NCBI GenBank assembly: GCA_958510875.1
Contig: OY294068.1
Coordinates: 67,000,633 to 67,064,632, forward strand
From: Endomychus coccineus
Taxonomy: Eukaryota > Arthropoda > Insecta > Coleoptera > Endomychidae
Length of the DNA stretch: 64,000 nucleotides
Direction: 5' to 3'
Shown here piece after piece: positions 55,923 to 64,000 of this stretch. Positions within the stretch are counted from its first letter, which is position 1. Each line of letters begins with the position of its first letter. Both the position numbers and the translations under genes were made by a program. The notes under the pieces are model-generated. The model had not been told where the DNA came from. It made no database searches and saw nothing but the letters and a program-made list of their open reading frames with translations.

Positions 55923-56179
55923 AATATCCACTTACATAGGCCCTGGATATTCGTCCGAAAGTTATTACATAGAATTCGTGTGGATTACTCTATGACTTAT
56001 AACTTAGAGCAAAGAATCCGCCAAGCATGCATTCTAATAAAATATGAAGAAGGAACATCAGTCAAGCAATGTACCCTTAATAACACATGTGTACAAGGGC
56101 AAGGCAAATCAGTACCAGCCTAGTATTACCAAAAATATATAAAAATTAAAAAAACTGATCAGTCAAAAGTTTAACGAAC

Positions 56180-56310
56180 TAACCTGCGATGACCTTGCCG
56201 CCTGGAGTTTCGAAATCGAAAAACAAAATGAATTGCCAACGTGTTAACCACCTAGGCTACAATCGCAGGTGCAGGTAGAACATTGAACTTGGTATATCAA
56301 CACACTTTCG
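56180..56310 (-). repeat. tRNA-derived SINE-like unit, copy 3
   Basis: On the minus strand, box A-like TAGCCTAGGTGGTTAA at about 56270-56255 and box B-like GATTTCGAAACTCC at about 56217-56204, with flank CCAAGTTCAATGTTC upstream and AGGCGGCAAGGTCATCGCA downstream. It has the best box A of the three copies. Confidence 0.6.
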
Positions 56311-56338
56311 GACGAATAAGTAAAATCTACTAGTATTC

Positions 56339-56383
56339 CGATAATCGGATGAATAAGAAAATAGTATATTCATCCGATTATCG
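56339..56383. repeat. 45-bp palindrome, second copy of the 55866 type
   Basis: CGATAATCGGATGAATA (56339-56355) and its exact inverted copy TATTCATCCGATTATCG (56367-56383) enclose an 11-base loop whose sequence (AGAAAATAGTA) resembles that of the first palindrome. Confidence 0.65.
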
Positions 56384-56399
56384 AACGAATATCTTATAA

Positions 56400-57990
56400 A
56401 TAATTGAAAATACACTTAGTATTATTCATTTGACTAGATAGTTTAATACCATGCTGTTCAATCTCTTTGTAATCAGCAATCCTGCAAACCAAGTGATTTT
56501 CCAATTGAATTTTTTTTTATACAGTGAAATTGATGGTTAATAAGTAATAAATAATTGAAAACGATACATTATTTGTGTCTGCCGCCAAAACGATTAGCTG
56601 AAATGCGCGTTACGTCATGATTTCATTCCAGATATTGTTGCAACTTCCCCTGTTATTCCGTATTTTTCTTTTGTTTAATTGAAAAATATGTAGTTATATA
56701 TTAGATTTTCTAATGCTATTCGATTGCTGTGCACTGTGCGGTAATAATAACGAAGCACTTCAGTTTTACTATACTTTTTTATTTGCTATTATTCAGCAGT
56801 TTCAGTGAATATTATTTTCATACTTGATGTGTTGAATCATTAAGAGACTTTCTGAAATAAATTCTGACAAAAAATTGGCTGGAGAAATACGTTCTCCAAA
56901 TATGGCACTGCTATTAAACTATTATACGATATGAGGGACCGCAGATATTGTGAACAAATTATGTGAAACTAGGCAATATGAAATTCTTTGAAGTTGAGTT
57001 TAGAATTCGTTTTGCATCTTAAATACAAAAGCAGACAATTACTTTTAATTCGATCTAGAAATAAAATTATTACAAAATGTTTGAAATTAAGAAGAGAAAT
57101 ACTGTGCAGCAATTCTAAAACGTGTTAGGTTAAACATGGTACCTTAGTTTAAATGCAATTATAAGTTTTAACATAGCATAGTGGGTAGATAACAGTACAA
57201 CAAGTACAACAGCTATATGAATTTTAATATAAACTTTTGGTTTTCATGAAGACACAACGATAAAATATGTAAATATTGTGGATATTTTGAATACTCTTAC
57301 ACACTTACTTTACAATAATATAAAATACAATAGCAACAAATTTATCACATTTAAATATATAATAGCCATAATGGTCCCATAATATGCTCTCCCAGAATAA
57401 GGGCATTCAAAGAGTCAAGAAAATTGGCGGCTCTAACAACACGAAGGAACATAAATATTTATAATCAACTATAACGCAACAACAGTGTTGACTTAATAAC
57501 ATTTGTATTTGTATTAGTCTTTATTTCCTCAAACAATTATTATACATACAAAAGTGCCTGAGAAATATTTATTTATACAGGATGAATTAAAAGTTGCCTA
57601 TGAGCGTCTCAAGGTTTTCATTTTGGAAGTCAAGAATCTTAGTGATACCCATCTTGACTCATTCGTACAAATTACATAATTACCATGATAGGTCACATTA
57701 ATTAGTCACAACATTTGTTCAAAATAAACAGTATTAATTAGCACTTAAAAATTAATATGTTACGATATCAAAACGCTTCTGCAGAACTCATCTGTGAATA
57801 AAAATTATGTCGTTGTTTTAAACGAGAAGTAATCAAAAACGCAGAGGGGATATACTTGAAATAGATTATCTGATTTGTTACTTTGAGTGAAAAGATTAAT
57901 TCCTCTGTCAAGTATATTCATGGGTTGCATTCAATAAAAAAACGGAGTGATTAGGTGGTTTGTTTGCTTGCAGACACGTTTATGACGTCA
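56400..57990. other. intergenic stretch, no gene seen
   Basis: No supported coding sequence on either strand. It is A+T-rich with no repeats I could define. Confidence 0.45.
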
Positions 57991-58026
57991 CTTAAAAAAA
58001 ACACTAAATTTATAGTAGTAATATTT

Positions 58027-58745
58027 TACAAAACGCGCTTTCTTGTCTGTTTGTTCGGTTAGAATTTTGCAATTGATTTTAAACTAACTTCCCGATGAGG
58101 TAGAATTAAAACTTTGAATATTGCTTAAAACTGGATGACATTACAATATTAAGTCGCTTTCTTGTCTGTGTGTTCATTAGGGTTCTATAGGGCACCCTAT
58201 TTTACTAAACACGCTTTCTTGTCTGTCTGTCTGTTCGGGCGGAATCTTGCAATTGATTTTACCAACTTCCCGTTGAGGTAGACTTGAAACTTAAAATATT
58301 GCTCAGAACTTGATGAGAATGCAATATTAACTCGCTTTCTTGTCTGTGTGTTCATTAGGGTTCTATAGGGCACCCTATTTTACTAAACGCGCTTTCTTGT
58401 CTGTCTGTCTGTTCGGGCGGAATCTTGCAATTGATTTTACCAACTTCCCGTTGAGGTAGACTTGAAACTTAAAATATTGCTCAGAACTTGATGATAATGC
58501 AATATTAACTCGCTATCTTGTCTGTGTGTTCATTAGGGTTCTATAGGGCACCCTATTTTACTAACCGCGCTTTCTTGTCTGTCTGTCTTTTCGGGCGGAA
58601 TCTTGCAATTGATTTTGAACTAACTTCCCGATGAGGTAGACTTGAAACTTTAAATATTGCTCAGAACTGGATGACAATGAATTATTAACTCGCTTTCTTG
58701 TCTGTATGTTCGTTAGGATTCCGTACGGAACCCTACTCCTACTAA
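58027..58745. repeat. satellite-like tandem array, about 179-bp dimeric unit
   Basis: Four units begin near 58034, 58208, 58387 and 58566 with GCTTTCTTGTCTGTCTG-like sequence. Each contains a second half starting CGCTTTCTTGTCTGTGTG about 122 bp later and ending GGGTTCTATAGGGCACCCTA. Units 2 and 3 are almost identical; the outer ones are more diverged. The array grades into related single-copy sequence up to about 58840. Confidence 0.82.
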
Positions 58746-58959
58746 GCTCAGGCTATCTGTCCGTCGATCTTCCCGATGAGCTAGAGACTTGAAACTTCAA
58801 ATATAGTTCAGACCTGTCTATCTGTCCTACCTTTCTAGGGCTGCATCTTTTGAACCGTAAGGTTCAATCCGGATAAGGAATCTGGATAAGTAATCAGGAT
58901 TAGCAATCTGGATTAGGCCTATCTCTGTTATAATCCCATCAAAATGTTTAAAATCGAGA

Positions 58960-59525
58960 GTGTAGAGACTAGTTTTAGTTGAGAAAACTCACAAGACAGT
59001 TCATATCATTTGCAGTGCAAAAAATTGTTAGTAACTTAGGTGAACTATTCATACATCAATTATTTAAAAATAAGTAAGTGAAGAAGGAAGAAAGAGAAAA
59101 AAATTTTAATAATTTTTTTATAATATACCACGTTTTTAAAACGTAAAAGTACAGATAGTTCTGAGAATTTGTGATTGTGAATTTTCAATAGCTATGAAAA
59201 TAAGATTTAAAATGAAAAACGTGGGGCTCATACAATAGATGATGGTTGGATCAATAACTAATAATTTTATTGCACTATAACTGTCTTGTGAGTTTTCTCA
59301 ACTACAGTTAATCTCTACGCTCCTTACTATTATCTATTGCATGCGCCACACTTCTTTTATTCAAAATCTTACTAGTATTTTCATAGCTTTTAAAAGTTCA
59401 CAATCACAAATCTGTATTTTGTTAGGAATCCATATGGGGCTAGGAGAAATCATCTTATACTTTTTAGTCTGTTAACGTGGTATATTAAAAAAAAAATTAT
59501 TCGAATAATTTTTCCTTTTAGTTAT
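58960..59525. repeat. interleaved inverted repeat of about 560 bp
   Basis: GTTGAGAAAACTCACAAGAC near 58978 is matched by its inverse near 59283-59302, and TAATATACCACGTTTT near 59121 by the inverse near 59475-59490. A third block, around CACAAATTGT-type sequence and TTTCATAGCTATT, is also inverted. The order of blocks differs between the halves, so it is a rearranged rather than a simple palindrome. Confidence 0.5.
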
Positions 59526-59814
59526 TTTCAAAATCTACAAGTTGTTCTTGATGAAAGACAATGATGAACGTAAACGCAATTTTGTGAATTATTTAAAATT
59601 TGTGCATAATAACCCTTTCGCTCACTGCATGACCGTGATTTTCTACACATTCGTCTTTATCTATCGATTCGATACAAGATTGATGCATTTTTTCTGTTCT
59701 TACAAAAAAAAAATTTCGAATTTGAAGTTGCGTAGGTTAGAAAAATCTTTAACTATCTTGTAGACAACAACGTAAAGGTTTACTTCCTCAACTATAACTG
59801 AATTTATTTAATTA

Positions 59815-59998
59815 ATGTTGATTGAAATTTTGAACTTTATAAGCATATGCATGCTCGGGATCACCACCAACAGCACCCCATGGGATGATCATGTGAAGTT
59901 CATTGCGAAAAACGCTTCACAAAAAGTTGGTTTTCTATTCTGTTCCAAGAGAATTATAGGTTTTCGTCTCATAAAGTCAAAGTATAGAAAAAAAAAAC
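59815..59998 (+). pseudogene. jockey-like LINE fragment, plus strand, internally deleted
   Basis: Encodes ISICMLGITTNSTPWDDHVK, then FIAKNASQKVGFLFCSKR, a typical post-RT segment of jockey/CR1-type LINEs. It then jumps at about 59955 to the 3' end sequence of the same LINE (TATAGGTTTTC to an A-run ending 59998). The matching 3' end occurs inverted at 61999-62043. Confidence 0.6.
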
Positions 59999-60125
59999 GT
60001 AAATTTGTGTTTTGAAAATGAATTAATTGCTAATCAATATTTGTTGAATACTTACAATGATAGTTGACAAAGAAAACCTCAGCTTGATTGTTAAAATGAA
60101 TATAATGGAAAATCACGGACAACTA

Positions 60126-61876
60126 TTAGTGCAGTCAAATGGGTATTTGAGGTCGAAATCCTTGGGAATGGACCGATTTAGAGGACAAAGTGCATTCTCT
60201 TCGGAATTTTATCAGAAACAAAGTCTACCTCGTCTAAAGTTGCGCAAAAATTGTGCATTGTTTATAAACAATAAATTAACAATTTAATGAGCGTATTTAT
60301 GAGATTACATAAAAAATGATCTGGTAAAGACATATGAAAATAGTTAAACAAGTTAACTTCATTTGTTATAAACAATTTATTTATGAACAAATAGACAAAT
60401 TCGACCAAAACTACGAGTTTAGGATCGTTTTCGAATAATTTTGGCCTTTTGAGTTCGATTTTGTCGTCAATATCGTCGAATTTATACCTACTAATTTATT
60501 AATTTGTTATAAACATATTATATTTAAATATACGAATTTCAGTACGATTTTATTTTTATTGTTATGTTGTCTTTAAATGTATGGATACATTTTTGAATTG
60601 TTATGAATACATTATTTATTAATAAATATACCAATTGCGCCAAAATTCCAAGCGTAAAGTGTTTCCAAAATTAATGTATTAATAGTCAAATAAATTATAT
60701 CAAAAAAAATAGTATCAAGTCTTATTGAAATAAAAAATTAATTAATAAGAAAATGCCATGTTCAAGAAAAAAAATAGTTTAATTCAAACGTATCACGAAT
60801 AATACCAATACATTATTCATTAATAAATATACGTATTGCGCCAAAATTCCAAGTGTAAAGTGTTTTTAAAATTAATGTATTAATAGTCAAATAAAGTATA
60901 TCAACGAAAAAATAGTATCAAGTCTTATTAAAATAAAAAATTAATTAATAAGCAAATGCCATGTTCAAGAAAAAAAATATTTTAATTCAAACGTATCACG
61001 AATAATACCCCCTAAGATGAACAAGAATAAAATATTTTTTAATTGTTCGTTTCAAAATAGAGATTTTTCTAGTAACATACAAATCTATTTTTCTTTTGAT
61101 ATAATTTATTTGACTATCAATACATTAATTTTAAAAACACTATACACTTGGAATTTTGGCGCATTTCGTATATTTATTAATGAATAATTTATATATAACA
61201 ATTTGAAAATGTATCTATGCATTTAATCACTATAATACCAATAAAATCGTACTCCAGAGGTCAAAATTAGCTGAAAACGACTAATATAATAATTTATTTA
61301 TAGCAATTCAAAAATTTAAATATGCATTTAAAGACCATAACAACAATAAAATAGTACTCGGAAGGCCAAAATTAGCTGAAAATGACTATAAACTCGACAT
61401 TTTGGTAAAATTCGTATATTTATTAACAAATATAATTTGTTTATAACAAATCAATAAATTAGCAGGTATACTTTCGACGATATTGACGACAAAATCGAAT
61501 TCAGAAGGCCAAAATTATTCGAAAACAATCCTAAATTCGTAGTTTTGGTCGAATTCGTCTATTTGTTCATAAATAAATTGTTTATAACAAATGAAGTTAA
61601 TTCAACTACTTGTTCAACTATTTTCATATGTTCACTGACCAAAAATAGTCTTCATCCGATCAATTTTAATGAATTTTTATGCAATCTTATAAACACGCTA
61701 ATTAAATTGTTAATTTATTGTTTATAAGCAATGCACAATTTTTGCGCAACTTTAGACGAGGTAGACTTTGTTTCTGATGAAATTCCGAAGAGCATGCACT
61801 TTGTCTCATCAAAATCGGTTCATTTCCCAAGGATTTCGAGATTTGGCCTATTTTGATACCTATTTGACTGCACTAT
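60126..61876. mobile_element. 1.75-kb foldback-like near-palindrome
   Basis: The arms run from about 60126 and 61876 inward, with shared blocks AGTGCAGTCAAAT, the CCTCGTCTAAAGTTGCGCAA block (60229-60248, inverse near 61738-61760), AAATTCGACCAAAACTACGA (60400-60419, inverse near 61530-61550) and others up to a centre near 61000. The left arm has an extra direct duplication of about 190 bp (60595-60780 and 60805-60990). There is no transposase. No clear target duplication was found. Confidence 0.65.
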
Positions 61877-61998
61877 ATCCTGTAGCTACGTTTCGGGTGC
61901 ATACCCGAAAACATATCTCTGAATATTACTGAAAATGTTGGTATAAGTTGAGAAAATTATCTTTATAGTATGTAAAGGCATACATAGCTATTTTGCTA

Positions 61999-63315
61999 GT
62001 TTTTTTTTCTATACTTTGACTACACGAGAGGGAAACCTATAATGTTCGAAGAACATCGTGTGAGCCAGTGGTGGAATGTTGACAGAGGTTCTTGAAGGTT
62101 TGGAGGTTACAGGCATAGGGGAATACCTCACTAAGCAAAGAGTTCCACAACTTCTCTATTTGATAGAAAAATGAAGTCTGGTAGGAAGAAGTTCTCGAGC
62201 TTGACAATGAAGGGGTGACTAGCTTGAGTTCGTCTAGTCCGCCTATCTGGAATCTCTGATGGTGAAACAACAGACGAGATTTCTGTTGTACACCTACCAT
62301 GGAAATATCTATAGTAACGGAGATGTCGCCCACCTTTCCGCGATGTTCAAGAGAGGTCAATGAAGTCGTAAGTGTGACTTGATCAATCAGACAAATAGCT
62401 CTCAAGAATGGAGACTGGATGAACATTAGCACTTGCCAAAATAGAAATATTCAACGGTCGTGGTTTCGATCCTCCAAAAGAAAATCATATATTTGAATGT
62501 TTTCTCATTATCACATCTGAACATACTGAACACAGATTCTGCAGAACACATAGGTGAATATTAGTAAGCTAGTAAATGTTCAAGTATATAAAGTTTTGGA
62601 ACTCAATAGTAGGTGCCATTGATACTTTTCTCGTGAAGCATGACTTAATATGTAAATTTAGGTTTTTCGCAGAACTATAACTGATGAACCAGCAAGAACT
62701 TCCAGTATGAATCGGCTTTAGATCTACAAACTTTGGATAAATGTCATTTTCCATTACTCTATATAGCTACTAATCCCCACCAGTCGGTAAGTAGCTTCAG
62801 GTTCCCAAATGTGTGCCCTGTAGTCTTATAGAACCCAGAATGACTGCCTTCTGCATCCGGTCTATCAAGATCTGCGCCGAGTTCTTACAGACCTAAATTA
62901 TCTTCAAGTTCGAACGTAGCGAAGACCGAATTCCGCCCAAAACGCCGATGATCAGAACCACTAATACAACTTGTGGCTCTAGAAGCTTCAGCGTACGTCT
63001 GAGGGCCGAACTTCAAACATGTAAACATTACTCCAGAATAGGTCGAATCTGTGCTTTGTAGATTATAAGGAGCTGCTGGGATGTAAATTAGCTGTTAGCA
63101 CGGAATAGAAAGTTTTTGTGAAGCGATTTTCGAAATGAACCTCACATGATAATCCCATGAGGGTGCTGTTGATGGTGATCCCGAGCATGGATATGGAAGA
63201 CTTCATAGGAATAGTTGTACCTGACATAATCATATTAGGGATTGTGGGATCCGCCTTCCTGGAGAAGACGCAAGTTTTGGCTCCATTAAACTCTACTAGA
63301 TTATCAGATCCAAAT
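61999..63315 (-). pseudogene. jockey-like LINE 3' half, minus strand
   Basis: From about 63315 on the minus strand: NLVEFNGAKTCVFSRKADPT, IPNMIMSGTTIPM and SMLGITINSTLMG. A degraded stretch with DRMQKAVILGS near 62860 follows, then an open frame 62432-62037 with LTTSLTSLEHRGKVGDIS, RTSSYQTSFFYQIEKLWNSL and SEVFPYACNLQTFKNL, the usual C-terminus of jockey/CR1-type ORF2. A stop at 62037 and a 3' end with a T-run (A-tail) at 61999-62010 follow. RT catalytic motifs are absent. It belongs to the same family as 4230-4780. Confidence 0.72.
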
Positions 63316-64000
63316 AATTGATTGCTAAAGCGGTTACACTATGGTAAGTTATGATATTGAAAAATGGAATTTGATGACAGGTTAACTGTCGGAATTGCAT
63401 TTACGATTTGTAATATTAAATTAGTGGTAAAACACATGGTAAAAACAAGGTTATTTATTTTGTTTAGTGGTAACTAAAGTTGGGTAGTACAGGACAGATA
63501 CAGTACAAAGAAGCATATCCGTACGATGTCCTAATTGTACTAGTACCCTCCAACTGAACCTAATGCATCTCGGACCGGACCACAGAGATATTTATTTGAT
63601 TTATATCTCGATCTCGGAAACAAGCGGAACGTGTGCCGTAGATTGGTTTATACGAACCAGTTCTCAGCTCGTATTGCATATAGAATCGAGAGTCGTTAAT
63701 GAGTCCGGGTACGACGACAATTGTTCTAACTTTAGTGTTCAGTTAATTCCATATCGCTCTTGACTTCCCTCTAGTTTTCGTTCCTTTTTCGTATGTGTAG
63801 TTTTTGATTAGGATTTACACAGAACATCTTCAGTTTTAAGGAAATCATAATAATCCCCTTAAAATAATAAATGATCTTTGGGAAAGGAAATTTTCACCAA
63901 ATAATTTCAACATTCTTTAACTTATTAGGACTAAATTATTCGTACCGGATTATTATATTAAAAATACCTAGTTGATTCATGTATCGCTTTTATTATTTCT
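63316..64000. other. intergenic stretch to window end, no gene seen
   Basis: Positions 63362-63470 are a diverged copy of the repeat at 28205-28330. The region around 63335-63360 weakly matches 43801-43835. A short plus-strand frame (63563-63763) has no recognisable similarity. Confidence 0.45.

Noticed and set aside
61880..61915. Hairpin TTTCGGGTGCATACCCGAAA resembling half of a hammerhead
   Set aside because: The minus strand has CCCGAAAC-like sequence but no CUGANGA segment at the right place, so it is only a hairpin.

Overview
The window looks like A+T-rich nuclear DNA from an insect or a close arthropod relative. It has two ordinary intron-containing host genes, part of a third, and a very dense load of transposable elements. 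Most of the longer open frames are broken transposase or reverse-transcriptase remnants. I see no operon, ribosome-binding site, rRNA gene or CRISPR array.

Host genes. (1) A minus-strand G-protein beta-5 (GNB5) gene, 14895 down to 6806: six exons with consistent phases and GT/AG junctions give about 265 codons. The last one to two WD repeats are not found in the window. (2) A plus-strand FKBP8-like tail-anchored immunophilin, 41172 to 47163: five exons, 354 codons. Its 4.7-kb last intron holds a MITE, a P-element remnant and a LINE fragment. (3) A 224-codon terminal exon of an unrecognised minus-strand gene, 22848 to 22177, with a poly(A) signal at 22110-22105.

Layout. 1-2378: right part of a hAT transposon. 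4230-6340: jockey-like LINE fragment and a Penelope-like element (PLE). 6806-14895: GNB5, with PLE pieces, a tandem array and two inverted-repeat elements in its introns. 15131-22072: RNase-H LINE fragment, PLE-A copy, tRNA-like SINE and a head-to-head PLE-B pair. 22105-22848: orphan exon. 22981-28122: two long-inverted-repeat elements and a miniature THAP/P-like element. 30235-34871: three non-autonomous hAT elements with perfect 8-bp target duplications, plus a Pif1/Helitron helicase scrap. 35866-40761: PLE-B with a nested LTR-type insertion, then PLE-A. 41172-47163: FKBP8. 48026-54078: ZBED5-like hAT transposon and two LINE fragments. 54080-64000: SINEs, palindromes, a satellite-like array and a large near-palindrome between tail-to-tail jockey LINE ends.

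The most notable signal is a set of hammerhead-ribozyme-like motifs in the terminal repeats of three PLE families, usually in inverted pairs on opposite strands of one copy. Hammerheads in PLEs are established knowledge. What deserves a second look is the paired opposite-strand arrangement, the very short palindromic stem III, the distribution of intact and broken cores, and an element consisting of two head-to-head PLE units inside one target duplication. The second notable signal is a 2.16-kb foldback element with a 9-bp target duplication and a very recent 519-bp internal duplication.
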